Below are positions 36,442 to 47,232 of a stretch of 64,000 nt of DNA, one piece after another. The DNA comes from Paraphysomonas bandaiensis (taxonomy: Eukaryota > Chrysophyceae). The number at the start of each line of letters is the position of its first letter. Within the stretch, counting starts at the first letter, position 1. The translations under genes were made by a program, and so were the position numbers. Under the pieces are notes generated by a model. It did not search any database. It was not told where the DNA came from and saw only the letters and a list, made by a program, of their open reading frames with translations. The stretch covers positions 1 through 64,000 of the forward strand of contig CBFFRP010000172.1 of assembly GCA_965644295.1 (NCBI GenBank), in the 5' to 3' direction.

Positions 36442-38835
36442 CTACTTACATATTGACGTCAGTATTTTTACTACACTGACGAGTGTACACGGCTTTACTA
36501 TGACATCATTTGCCCCAGAAGCCATAAACCGGTCAATATCTTCAGGTGTTACATTTCCAGTCAGAAAAACTATCATTCCTTGGTACCCCAAGCCACGAAT
36601 ACACACAGTGGCATCTGTTCCACACATCTCAGGCATTGTAGCATCCATGAATATTAAATCAAAGGGAGACCCAGCTCCAATTGATTCCCGAACTTTCGAC
36701 ACTGCTACCATACCATTTTCTGCTTCTGATATTTGACCAACTCTTGGTTGTATCAAGCGTTTCAGCATTTTTCGATTTACAGCAGAGTCGTCAACTACGA
36801 GAACTCTAATATTGTTGGCAACACTAGGGATGGCTTCTACACTTTGTTCGTCAGTCTCATGGGACAACATTCTAGTGACTTGATCCTTCACAACTAATTC
36901 AGAAGCAGGCTTAGGAGCTACATCTAGTTCCACGTAAAACATCGATCCTTTTCCTGGCTCAGACTTGACCCCTATGCGCCCCCCATGCAGATCCACAATC
37001 TTTTTAGAAACTACAGTACACCGCACTTAGAAAACAGCAAACACTAATACAGATAACTTACTCCACAATCCTATACCAGACCCCCCACCATTCTGCAGCT
37101 GAGCAGCATCAAACTGAACGATTTCACCAAAAAGCTTCTGTTGGTTCGGCTGGCACATAGTTAATCAAATACGCACAGAAACAACTACAAGTTACCTTGG
37201 AGATTCCAACGCCGGTATCGTGGACCTCGATCCGTAGTGTGTCGAAGTCCTCAACATTATTAGAGGAAGATATATCTGTGGCTTTGTCCACACATGGCGG
37301 AGAAATCAACAAGCTCAAATTTGAATCTGTAGTTTGAACAGGTCCTGATATCTTATGTGTGAGATACGCATACACATCCACTTTGCCCTCCGCTGGAGTG
37401 AACTTCAGTGCATTAGAGATGAGGTTGCGAAGCACTTGACTGATCTTTCGATAATCAGCATTTACATGAATACCATTCTTCTTGAGAGCTGGATCGATAT
37501 GAGTCTCTCCAGCATGAGTATACGCGACTTGTTTCTGTCGAGCCTATACATATATTAGGCAGATACCATAAACTAGATTTAAATACACCTGCACACCAAA
37601 GGGGTCAGCTACATCTTGAATTAGATCGGCGGCAGGGATATACTCTCTTTCCAGTATAACATTACCAGCCTCCAGCTTATTGGCCATCAAGAATTCGTCC
37701 AGTATTTCAATGGCCACTCGACAGGAGATGTCAATATCATCGAGAATGCCTCTAACATCTGAATTGCCGCGAATCCCTCCGGAGTATTCTTTGGCCAGCA
37801 GCTGAATGCCCATATATACAGCGTTGAGAGGTGTGCGAATCTCGTGAGACATATAACTCACATAGTCTCGTTTGGACTTAATAATGTGCTGACAGAATAC
37901 AGTCAGGACATATATTACATTTACCATCATACAATACATACCTCGGCAATTGTCTTGTCGTGCCTTGCCTGCCTCCCTGGGATGGTTGTCGCAAGAATGC
38001 AAATGAAAACGTCAACTAATCCAGATGCGGACAAATCATTGGTCACAAGCAGAGAGATATACTTCAGCACAATATTGAGAGTGAAAAGTGCAGGGTAGAA
38101 AGTAGCATACGCAGCATCTGATTTTGCAGTTGGGGGAGATTTCATCATCTTGTGCCAACGAAGCATCACAATGCCACCGACAATTATAGCCGTGGCAATG
38201 GATATCGCGCGACCAATGGTATTCCACGAGTATGTCACTATATCAGGTCGAAATGGTCTCCATAAAAAAGTTTGCAATCCAAACATGGTCATCGCCCACA
38301 CAGTACCCACAACTACAACAGTTTTCCACGAACAATTATCATACAATAGAAAACTCAATAACGTCCCTCGTAGTAACGTTTCGCGTGTGCACATTCCAAT
38401 AAAAGCAAACGATGTAGCACTCGAATCGTTTCCTATCAAATATGCAATATACGTCATCATCCCAGGTAATGATAGGGATATCACAATCAAGTATCGTGGA
38501 AGCGTATGTCTTAATGGCATTCGAAAATCTAATAAAGTATCGAGAGTCATCGGCAGTGATGTAAAAAATGTAGCAATAAGAGAAGCGTAGAGCAATTGTC
38601 CATTACTGACTTGAATAGCGTCAAACAATTGAGCCTCTGAATATTCTTGATGCATTAATATGGGTAAGAAAACCAATAGAGTTGATATGATTGTTAATAA
38701 TATGCATATCTCACGAGGATATAATCCAAATAAACGATATCGTCGACGTTTCATTGGGAAACAGTTGAATTTGTCCAAGTAATGAGGAGTGTTTCTCACC
38801 ATATGAGGCGCAGTCTCCACTGCAACTATGGACAT
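36442..38835 (-). CDS. Membrane hybrid histidine kinase with receiver domain
   Basis: Starts at ATG 38835; about five exons give roughly 760 residues. The N-terminal 290 residues carry about seven or eight hydrophobic helices (EICILLTIISTLLVFLPIL, YLIVISLSLPGMMTYIAYLI, AISIATAIIVGGIVML) with no known sensor domain. Then come the H-box YMSHEIRTPLNAVYMG with the phosphoaccepting His, the N-box LRNLISNALKFT, G1 EVHDTGVGIS and G2 GGGSGIGLWI (completed across an intron near 37020). The receiver has RVLVVDDSAVNRKML, the phosphoacceptor Asp in FDLIFMDATMPEM, the Thr in VFLTGN and the Lys in VIVKP. All catalytic residues are present. Such proteins autophosphorylate on His and pass the phosphate to their own receiver, then normally through a phosphotransfer protein. 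No HPt partner lies in the window. Confidence 0.93.
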
Positions 38836-39369
38836 ATATATATACTGCCTTCAATGGAACAGAAATTGAGAATAGAGGTGTAGCATTGTATATCTGCAGC
38901 AGTGTACATGCATGTAGGGTATGGTGTCCATCAGTCGCTTGCACAGACATGAACATACCCTGCTGCTGCTGTTCTGTATGTGCTGCTGTATCTCTTGTAA
39001 CGTCGTATGAGAGGGAAAACTCAAGGGCAAACTACGGCTGTATATATTATAAATACATGTCCATTTGTCCACCTACAACATACACTATATATACAGTTCT
39101 ATATACACATGCAGCACAGTCAATCCATCTCCCAGAGTATATAGAAATGTGGGTACCTATTTTTTGCAGTAGGAATTCCTAGTGGGCTGGGTGTATGTAC
39201 ACCACCTATACGCACGTACAGTACCTATCCAGCAGTATACAGCAGCAGACTCTGGACATGTGACACATGGGCATCATTACATAACCCACAGCATACTGTG
39301 ATTATGCATTCAATTGTGGGCCACCAGCGCAATTGTTAATTCTGTACAGGTGTTGATTGTAGTATCAAT
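38836..39369. promoter_or_regulatory. Divergent intergenic region
   Basis: Spacer between the starts of the histidine kinase and the MFS transporter. A run catatatatatact lies directly before the kinase ATG, and tatatatt and actatatatacag strings occur near 39041-39095. Promoter roles are inferred from position. Confidence 0.4.
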
Positions 39370-40629
39370 ATGAGCGGGCCTGTATGTGGTTCTTTCCATT
39401 TAAATCTGATATATATCAATGTTGTGCTGTACGCACTGTGCTTCCAGCTACAGCGACCTGTTGAGCCTTTCATGGTGGAGCAACTTGGAATTAACAGTGA
39501 CTCTTCTGGAGAATATGCAAGACTGCAGTCATTTTTTTCTATAATGCAGATGATGGGTTCACTTTGCTTTGGAATATTGCTTGATCGCTTGGGATCCAAA
39601 GGAGGATTTATATTGTCGTTTGTTGCCTCTGCTTTGTGCTATACTTTGATAGCTCATGCTGACTCGATATTCATGCTTTATATGTCCAAAATTCCTACTA
39701 TATTTCAAGGGGGGTTTTTGTGTGCTCAAGCGGCTGTGGCTGAATTCACTCCTGACGGTGAAGAACGTGTGCGCGCACTTGGGCGACTGACAGTTGCCTA
39801 CACAGTGGGGTCAGTTATAGGTCCAGCATTGGGAGGGTACTTGGGTTCTGCTGGAAATTATTATATCGGTGCTAATGTTGCTGTTGCGGGGTCCTTGCTT
39901 TCGATTTTGCTCTGTCTCCTCATGCCAACATCCAGCGCCGAACAGCGTAATGATGATAGCAAGCCGGAGACAGGATCTCGCAGCAACTTCGATGGTATTA
40001 TGGGCGTTGTCAAGAGTGTATGGCCACTTCTATGCGCAAAAACAATTACATCAGTTGGGAATTCCATGGCAGCAGCTACCCTACCTCTGGTGTTGAAGAA
40101 CACTTACGGCTTCAATGAACAAGGGCTTGGGACATCTATGTCTGTTATATCAGGGTTCAATGCTCTTGTGAACGGTGTATTACTGGCCCCAATAGTTGCA
40201 TTTCATGGGGGAGGTTTGGTTAGGGTGATTCGTAATTGCTTGATTGGGATGACACTTCTTTACCTGCTACAGTTTATTGTTGTGGGAGCTATATTAGATG
40301 GCATGCCTCTCATTCTATCTGGTGCCTATCCTTTCCTAGTAACTTGTGTGTTTCTAAGTATGCATCAGTACGTACTATCTACTGTTATTACTGCTGAGTC
40401 TACTGCATTGGTTGATGAAAGTGCCAAAGGTACACTTCTTGGGCTGGAGCACTCCTTATTCGCTGCAGCTAGAATTGTGTCGCCCCAACTAGGTGTGTTA
40501 ATTTTACAGGCAGCAGGTATTCAAGGTGTTAGTGGGGCTTGTTGTGGTGTCTTTTTTTCTGTATACATCGGGTGGACGTTGACACATATTCCTGAAACGT
40601 CTTGCAAAGGAGAAAAGAAAGAACATTAG
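39370..40629 (+). CDS. Major facilitator superfamily transporter, SLC22A18-like, 419 residues
   Basis: Single exon from ATG 39370. About 12 hydrophobic segments. MFS signature motifs are visible: GILLDRLGSKGGFILSF (motif A) in the loop between helices 2 and 3, LGRLTVAYTVGSVIGPALGG (motif C region) in helix 5, and a hydrophilic central loop (MPTSSAEQRNDDSKPETGSR) near residue 190. The pattern QSFFSIMQMMGSLCFGIL and ERVRALGRL resembles SLC22A18/tetracycline-resistance-like drug:H+ antiporters as I recall them. It probably exports or imports a small organic ion across a membrane; substrate cannot be deduced. The lack of introns sets it apart from the kinase next door. Confidence 0.88.
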   Translation: MSGPVCGSFHLNLIYINVVLYALCFQLQRPVEPFMVEQLGINSDSSGEYARLQSFFSIMQMMGSLCFGILLDRLGSKGGFILSFVASALCYTLIAHADSIFMLYMSKIPTIFQGGFLCAQAAVAEFTPDGEERVRALGRLTVAYTVGSVIGPALGGYLGSAGNYYIGANVAVAGSLLSILLCLLMPTSSAEQRNDDSKPETGSRSNFDGIMGVVKSVWPLLCAKTITSVGNSMAAATLPLVLKNTYGFNEQGLGTSMSVISGFNALVNGVLLAPIVAFHGGGLVRVIRNCLIGMTLLYLLQFIVVGAILDGMPLILSGAYPFLVTCVFLSMHQYVLSTVITAESTALVDESAKGTLLGLEHSLFAAARIVSPQLGVLILQAAGIQGVSGACCGVFFSVYIGWTLTHIPETSCKGEKKEH

Positions 40630-40925
40630 GGTTAGATATACGGGTAAATTATTTCGGGAAATACATCATTGCAATTGTTGTGCATGAGGTAGTATAACTC
40701 ATGTACATTAGCTTTGACGAATATAACTCCTGGTGCATAATACAGACGGGAATTAGGCCTATGTTGAGGTGGTAGTGCATAATATTTTTGAAATAAATAA
40801 TCGTCGCATTTTTTTCTGGAACCAAACTAACGACTACTATAGGTCAGAAAATTACGAAAACTAGCACGCTGCCTATACTCTGTGTGTTTGGGCATATCGA
40901 AGTTGCATAACACATACATCTACCT
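40630..40925. other. Spacer between MFS gene and hAT element
   Basis: The 3' flank of the transporter gene, with aataaataat near 40791. No gene seen. Confidence 0.4.
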
Positions 40926-41915
40926 CAGGGATAGGGAACAATATATTGCAATACTATTGTTAGATAGCGACGCTATCGTTCTTAGTTTACAAGAACATAT
41001 ATAGCGTTCCGCCAATAGTATTGATGGAGTTTTTTAAACCGGCCCAACAATTGTAGTGCTATTAAACATTAATCAGAAAAGCACAAGTCATTAAGATTTA
41101 AAATCGCATGACAATCACACCCACTGTTGGAAATTGCTCATTCTTAAGTAGATCTCAGAGAGAATTTGTCGTTAGACTAGATAGATGTACTAATATCGTT
41201 TATACGAAGTTGTGATAAACAACACAAACTCATTTTGTTCCATGCATAATCTCCTACATATGTGAACCTCTCGTTACTAAACATATCTTGAAAGATCAAA
41301 CTATAGGGAACATTGTCTTCAAGTGACATACTGAATATACTAGAATAAGATCCATATTTTAATACCCACTACTGCTTAGCTAAAAACTATTTTCCTCATA
41401 CTCATCCTGAGTCATCATCCTCGGTGACGTCAACATCACAATATTCATTCAAAATAATTTGAAATATTCTTGCATCGATTAGTTTTCAGAAACAGCATAT
41501 TTAGTATTTAGTGTAGTAAGATGCATACGTTTGCGCAACGCTGATACAATAAGTTTAGCTGCGCTGAACAGGACGTTCACATGTGTTAGATGTACATACT
41601 ACACCACCCTTGCGCCTGTACTTAGATATTTCAACTTTCGTTTCTTAATTTTTGAGCTGACTGAAGAAATTTTTCCGCATAGCCAACATCAGCTTTATCA
41701 CCCTCTGTATTGTTGCAATCACTGTCAGAACATGGATTTATGTTTATATACATGGACTTATATTTTGCACCCTACAGTTAAGAAGCTCTCGATATATATA
41801 TAGATTGCAATATATTGTGAGCTACTTTAACAGAAACAATATTGATGGAATTTTTGGTTGGCCCACCAATCAATATAATTTACAATATATTGCAATATAT
41901 GGTTCCCTATCCCTG
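40926..41915. mobile_element. hAT MITE, family 1, 990 bp
   Basis: The ends cagggatagggaacaatata and tatatggttccctatccctg are inverted partners. The flanks atctacct (40918-40925) and atcttcct (41916-41923) match at 7 of 8 bases. Internal blocks (catcaccg/acatcacaatatt, agctgcgctgaacagg) are shared with the copies at 22184 and 58679. The hAT ERLFS segment is frameshifted here. The paired changes at both ends (ctagg to atagg with a compensating change) suggest a distinct subfamily. Confidence 0.93.
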
Positions 41916-42803
41916 ATCTTCCTCACTGCATAATTTAATATCAAATGTACAGTGTGGCAAAACTCCTGCTGTAACATTTAAAATAGCCGATATCATCAAT
42001 TGTATATTTTCTGCAAGGACTTCTATACAGCAGTTTCATTGTATTTTTATACACACGCCTTGTGCGGTCAACGACACCCCATAGATGTACATTCTGTGAG
42101 TCTGTCAGAATTGTGGCACACAAAGTCATTATATCAGACCGCAAATGATGCAATCTGATTCTGTCAAATGGTGCTCCAGTCTGTACCGTGACGACTTCTA
42201 GCAGGTACTCTCTGTGTGCCTTTACACTTAATATAAGACAACATTATTCCAAGTTATTTCAACAAGCGCGAAATATGTGTACTATCGTAGCTATTACGCA
42301 CATCATAGCAGCTTTTATGTTTTTATGTAGTATGGGTGACTTCCAAAACCTCAAGGTAAGCGAGAACAGAAACTGTGGAATTGCTTGAACTATACGCCCA
42401 CCTACCTGCACCATCACGCTCTCTGCTTGTTCATTCCAACCGCTCAGCTCCTGCTCAGCTCCTATTGAATTGTATCCAATCATATATAAATAGTTGGTGC
42501 ATAAGCTGCGAAGTGTTAGAGGATGGTATACAGGTGTATACGACGTATAAACGCTGTCATTAACATATCGTCGATATCAATCATATGGAAGAATGGATCT
42601 TATGCATATCTTGTGTATGGCTGTGCATTTGAAGACAAAGACAGTGAGTGATAGTACGTCAATATTGAGAGAAGTGAGAGGATGTTCTTCTGATGTATAA
42701 GATGTTTGTTTGTATATGAACCATACAGTCATATGGTGTTATGGTCGTATAGTTCATTACATAATTAGTTTAACATTGTTACTCCTTTAGCATAAGTATC
42801 ATT
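41916..42803. other. Spacer without a supported gene
   Basis: Nearly 0.9 kb between the hAT element and the membrane-protein gene. Short frames on both strands (for example 41941-42153 and 42188-42388) lack recognisable motifs. Nothing further is supported. Confidence 0.4.
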
Positions 42804-43889
42804 ATGTTTTCATTGCAAATTATGATTGGCGCTGCTGAGAGAAAAGTATCTGAGTCTGCTTTGAGATATAGCGGTATGCTTTTGTTTGTAAGTGCGTTTA
42901 TTACTGTGGAAGGAGTGGTCAGATACATATCAAGCGATCCCGATACAAACTATGGGGAGATATCTGATGTTGAATATCGATCTATCATATCAGGACTGTG
43001 GGAAGTATTTTTTGGGTGTCTTGGAATGATTACTGGGTTTTTGGCATTGGCATTTGATTTTCACGCCCCTATGCTGACAGTATTCAGTTTGGTATTTCAA
43101 ATTCTCTGTGGAGCTGTGACCTTTGCGGTGTACACCATTGAAGTCCCTGTACACAACTTCCGGCAAAATCTCTCCCCACCTGTGTATCCTGAAGACAGTT
43201 TTAATCGAGATCAATTGCATTTGGCAGTGTCCTTTGGCTATATTCTTAGTGGTGCATCTATCTGTGCTGTCGTTCAAGGTTTCCAGATATTTTGCACGAT
43301 ATCACTCTTGATGCTGCAGACATCTCACAAGGAAATGTCTACATTCCATCTAACGACTTTTGGGTTGTGGAACTCTCTACTTTCATTGGCTCTAGGTGCA
43401 TCCATGTTGGTTTTAGGAGGTCTCATAGAGCAACAAGAGGGCAGCGATAGCTTCAATGGTGCCTACATATTCCCTCCCAATTTTGTGAAGAGTGTCCCCG
43501 AGCTTTTTGTGTCCGGGTCACTTGTGTGCTTATATGGGCTAGCTCTGGCATGTGGGGCTATAGGAGGACGAAGTTGCATTGGAGCTCCAACTACGTGTGG
43601 TATCCTCGCATGGGCCTGGCTTGTTACTGTTCATGTGTTGTCACAGATTGTACTGGTGGACCAGGGCCTCAGTGGGGCGGCGGCACAACTGGTAGGTTTA
43701 GTGACAGTTCTTATATTTGCTCCCTTGTTCGTACTAGAACAGCGTGATCGCCAAATCCGAGAAGAAATTGATCGCGCTGAACCCACACCTGAAAGACAGC
43801 TCAATAAACACCAAGACTCTCAGGCCCGGACGGAAGATGTTACAGAGGGAGTGAAGGCGTCTGAACTTAGTGTGATAACAGGGGCTTAG
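42804..43889 (+). CDS. Polytopic membrane protein of unknown function, 361 residues
   Basis: Single exon from ATG 42804. Not recognised as a known family. About eight hydrophobic segments occur, among them SGMLLFVSAFITVEGVV, VFFGCLGMITGFLALAF, LTVFSLVFQILCGAVTFAVY, LLSLALGASMLVLGGLI, LFVSGSLVCLYGLALACGAI, GILAWAWLVTVHVLSQIVLV and LVGLVTVLIFAPLFVL. The two halves look alike: helix, polar loop with Tyr/Pro/Asn, then a three-helix block ending in VYTIEVP in the first half and VLVDQGL in the second, suggesting internal duplication. The C-terminal 55 residues are charged and probably cytosolic (REEIDRAEPTPERQLNKHQD). Confidence 0.8.
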   Translation: MFSLQIMIGAAERKVSESALRYSGMLLFVSAFITVEGVVRYISSDPDTNYGEISDVEYRSIISGLWEVFFGCLGMITGFLALAFDFHAPMLTVFSLVFQILCGAVTFAVYTIEVPVHNFRQNLSPPVYPEDSFNRDQLHLAVSFGYILSGASICAVVQGFQIFCTISLLMLQTSHKEMSTFHLTTFGLWNSLLSLALGASMLVLGGLIEQQEGSDSFNGAYIFPPNFVKSVPELFVSGSLVCLYGLALACGAIGGRSCIGAPTTCGILAWAWLVTVHVLSQIVLVDQGLSGAAAQLVGLVTVLIFAPLFVLEQRDRQIREEIDRAEPTPERQLNKHQDSQARTEDVTEGVKASELSVITGA

Positions 43890-44364
43890 TTGCCGTATAG
43901 ACACTTAATCTGGTGTTTGTTTTCATTCTTATAATATTTGTCGTCGATCGTTTTTCTCATTGTTATTCTTTCGAATGAATCGTGCCGTCTATATTTCGAT
44001 TTCGTTTGTAAAATAATATTATTCACGCTTTTTATCAAAGAACAGAAACATGTCTATTGCTCTATTGAAAATCTTTGACAGGCGTATTTTCTCTGGTACG
44101 ATAATTTTCTAGTACAGCCATGTGCATGCACTACTACACTCTATAGCCAGAAATACATATTATTCTGGTAGGTGACCGAGCCATATCTCATAAACAGAAG
44201 TACTGCCTAGCAAAACATCGTCGAGAGCCAAGAACAATCAATTTTTTACTGTAATGGCAATATGCATACGCTTGCTCAATGCGTCATAACTACATGAAAT
44301 ATGATTTAATACAAATATTATATAACATCCAACATTTGAGCTGTTTTAGCAACGTATGTATAGT
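43890..44364. other. Convergent 3' intergenic region
   Basis: AT-rich spacer between the membrane-protein and phosphatase 3' ends. No gene seen. Confidence 0.4.
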
Positions 44365-45720
44365 TTATTGAATAACACAGCATCGGCAATGCGATGATTT
44401 CTCGTCCTCATCCAATGGAGAATCATCGTGCTCGTCTATCTTGCTGATAATTCTGTCGTCAGCCCCGCTGGGCGTCTTCTGGAGAGTAGAGGAAGGCTTG
44501 CGAGTTAATGAGTGCATAGGGGAGGCAACAGGGCTCCCGGGCGACAAGCTGCTACTCGAGGAGACCATGGAAGGCCTATGACCAGTCAAACCAAACATGC
44601 CGATGCTATTATCAGTCAGATGAGGGTATAGATCTTTCTCAAAAACCATCAGAGACTGCGCGAAATTAGGGCTGGGGGATATCTTTGGTCTCTTATTTTT
44701 AGTGAACTCAAAGGCCTCTCTAAGACTTAACCCACGGGACTGCATCAAGTAGGCAATCACAAGAGTAGCAGACCTAGACACCCCCATCCGGCAGTGAAAG
44801 AGCACCCGCACAGTACCAGACACAGTCGCAGTAAACCCAGTGTGCTGACTTTGCGGCGTGAGATCCTCAGCGACCTCTTCCTTAGCAGCATTCTCTTCCT
44901 GAATGCCCTCTCCAGTATTTTGCTGATCATCCATTGCATTGTTCTGTTTATGGCTTTCTTCGTCTGGGCTCTGCTCCTGGTTCTCCTGAACTCCTTCCTC
45001 TGACACATTCACGTGGTCGTCTTCCGGTTCCTTTCTAGCTTCATTCTCTTCATTTTCTTCATTAAACTCTTCAGAAATAGATTGAGTTGCTGTAATAGGT
45101 CCAGATAAGGATGCGCCAGGCATGATAAAGTCGGAGGCGTCAGAAGACGGGGTACCAACGGTGCGCCACGTAAATCCAGCATGAGGAGGTGTGGCGGTCG
45201 CCGTACTGTCATAACTACCGTAGCGGTTGTGGGGCGTCAACTCCCTGTCTACACTCGGAGCAGGAGTTCTAATACTACTTTCAGCGCCGTTATCTTCTGA
45301 AGGCGTTGGCTGTTGACTTTCATCGATATGGCGTACCTCAACAGTTTCAATCACAGAGCTACTATTCGCATCAGTGGATTCAGGAACACCATTTTCCTTC
45401 GGTCCCTCACCACTTGAAGAGCTTAAAAATTTATATACTGAATGAAAATGCGAATAAATATCGCTTTCGTCATCGTCCTCAATGTCAATATTCATGTACG
45501 ATATAGACTCAGGAAATTTATTCGGAATGGCTCCATTGGATGCATTGACAATATGTGTAATATTCAATAACTTCAATATATCCTGATCTACAGCAGTATG
45601 CATGTCAGATAGATATAAGTGATCGTCAATGATAGTGCTCACTGTATGACCATACAGCATATCGATGTGCATGCTACTGGGCCGCACAGATATTGATGGG
45701 TTTTCATCAAGAGATGACAT
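44365..45720 (-). CDS. Dual-specificity protein phosphatase with inserted acidic segment and CaaX tail
   Basis: The first in-frame ATG is at 45720 (MSSLDENPS), giving about 451 residues to the stop at 44365. The N-terminal half of a DSP fold is clear: IIDDHLYLSDMHTAVDQDIL, NITHIVNASNGAIP and ISYMNIDIEDDDESDI. About 180 residues of Glu/Asn/Ser-rich low complexity then interrupt the domain. It resumes with VRVLFHCRMGVSRSATLVIA, the HCxxGxxRS active site holding catalytic Cys and Arg, followed by YLMQSRGLSLREAFEFTKNK and RPKISPSPNFAQSL. The protein ends HCRCCVIQ: CVIQ fits a CaaX prenylation box, with adjacent cysteines available for palmitoylation. Family members remove phosphate from Tyr and Ser/Thr. 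The tail implies membrane anchoring, as in PRL phosphatases. The general-acid Asp probably lies in the IDIEDDDE block. The insert could instead be an unrecognised intron, but it is open throughout. Confidence 0.9.
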   Translation of the reverse strand: MSSLDENPSISVRPSSMHIDMLYGHTVSTIIDDHLYLSDMHTAVDQDILKLLNITHIVNASNGAIPNKFPESISYMNIDIEDDDESDIYSHFHSVYKFLSSSSGEGPKENGVPESTDANSSSVIETVEVRHIDESQQPTPSEDNGAESSIRTPAPSVDRELTPHNRYGSYDSTATATPPHAGFTWRTVGTPSSDASDFIMPGASLSGPITATQSISEEFNEENEENEARKEPEDDHVNVSEEGVQENQEQSPDEESHKQNNAMDDQQNTGEGIQEENAAKEEVAEDLTPQSQHTGFTATVSGTVRVLFHCRMGVSRSATLVIAYLMQSRGLSLREAFEFTKNKRPKISPSPNFAQSLMVFEKDLYPHLTDNSIGMFGLTGHRPSMVSSSSSLSPGSPVASPMHSLTRKPSSTLQKTPSGADDRIISKIDEHDDSPLDEDEKSSHCRCCVIQ

Positions 45721-46131
45721 TGGACGATAGTCTATCACGCTATTGACAACAAAGCGCTACAATGTTGATTTGGAGTAATGCAGCAGTCTGACTTCTTGTC
45801 TTGTCGTATATATACATCTGCACTTGTATTTGAACTGCTCTGAATCATATCTATAGCATACCGCATACTCCATACCACATATTCATACACCAGAGTGCAG
45901 TGGGTATACCGGTATACCGCCGTATACAACATATGGTCACTTCATACCTATACCTCTGTACTCTTCACAATACAGTACTGTATTCCAATATTTTTACAAG
46001 CAACTTCTGCATACTCTGCTGTACCTCAACCCAAACCACAGAGTGAATCAGATGACACTTACATATCACTCCAGCACTCAGTAAACCACCTCTTGGTAGC
46101 CTTCCAAGCTATTTGTTACCCATCAGTTGAC
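45721..46131. promoter_or_regulatory. Divergent intergenic region
   Basis: Spacer between the phosphatase start (minus) and the thymidine kinase start (plus). The plus-strand kinase frame stays open upstream to about 45895 but has no ATG there, so an N-terminal extension or upstream exon cannot be excluded. tatacc/ggtata strings near 45904-45916 form a small palindrome. Confidence 0.4.
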
Positions 46132-46784
46132 ATGCCAAAGTTGTATTTCAGACATGGCGCTGTGTCGAGTGCGAAAACACTGAATTTACTTGCAGTGGCT
46201 CATAACTACAGATCACAGGGGAAACACTGCATACTAATGAAACCTGAAGTAGATAGTAGATTTGGCAGAGAAAAAGTAAAGTCACGGGCAGGTTTAGAAC
46301 AAGAGGCAGATGTGTTAATAAAGAGTTCTACGAATTTGCTCTCCCTTTCGAAGGGAGTGAGTAACATCCACTGTGTTCTTGTCGATGAGTGCCAGTTCTT
46401 GCAACCCAAGCACGTAGATCAGCTAAGAGAGATAACTTTGGTTTGGAATGTTCCTGTTATTTGCTATGGCTTGCGCACGGACTTTAGAACTCATTTATTT
46501 CCTGCCAGCAGACGGTAAGATGTCTACACTTCATCTTCTTGCTAATTACGTTTACTCATTGACCTAGTTTATTCGAGTTAGCCGATTGTATCGAAGAAGT
46601 CAAAACAACGTGTCATTTTTGTAACTCAAAGGCTGTTTTTAATTTAAAACACGTTAATGGACGGGCAGACGTTAGCGGCCCTGTAGTTCAACTCGGTGCA
46701 GAAGAAAAGTACTTCCCTACCTGCCACGTCTGCTACCGTAGGAACCTAATGGATGCTGGAGAAACTCTTCCAGAAGCTAAATAG
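46132..46784 (+). CDS. Thymidine kinase, bacterial type II, two exons
   Basis: ATG 46132 opens MPKLYFRHGAVSSAKTLNLL, where type II thymidine kinases begin. The P-loop is GAVSSAKT, with Ala in place of the last Gly before Lys. Then come LMKPEVDSRFGREKVKSRAG, Walker B-like HCVLVDECQFLQPKHVDQL and PVICYGLRTDFRTHLFPAS, closely matching the order in bacterial Tdk. A short intron (about 46516-46567) leads to exon 2, with LFELADCIEEVKTTCHFC and YFPTCHVCYR; the four cysteines form the zinc-binding lasso module. The enzyme phosphorylates thymidine to dTMP in the salvage pathway. About 200 residues, usual for the family. The bacterial-like sequence with an intron suggests an old gene transfer or organelle origin. 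Confidence 0.93.
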
Positions 46785-47232
46785 TTACTTATATTACTAC
46801 AATCATATATAATTAATTTGAAATTTGTAAGTATTTTGTTTTCAACATCAATAGAATTTTTTTGAGATATACATAGCTATGTTTCATTCTGACACTATAC
46901 TCTGAGCATAATATATAAGGACGCTATATAATATATAACCTGCTGTAAATTCATGACATGGCATTGGCATTATGTATTAGTTATGTATCTTAGTAGAAAT
47001 AGATGTGTTAAGCTTTGCAGTATATATCAAAGTAGCTGTCCAGATTCTAATGTGAACGGTAGTACTTACGTACTTACAGAGCACAATACACAATACTGTA
47101 AAGTACGTATATTACATGCTGTATATTGCATGTTGTAGTTAGGACTAAAAATGAGTTAAAACTGAAATAATAGAGTATAATAATCGTATACAATTCAATA
47201 TATAAGAATATTAGGGCACACCTGTGTTGTGT
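46785..47232. other. Spacer without a supported gene
   Basis: AT-rich sequence after the thymidine kinase. No gene seen. Confidence 0.4.

Noticed and set aside
45895-46131. N-terminal extension of the thymidine kinase
   Set aside because: The frame is open upstream but has no ATG, and the family normally begins at the MPKLYF position.
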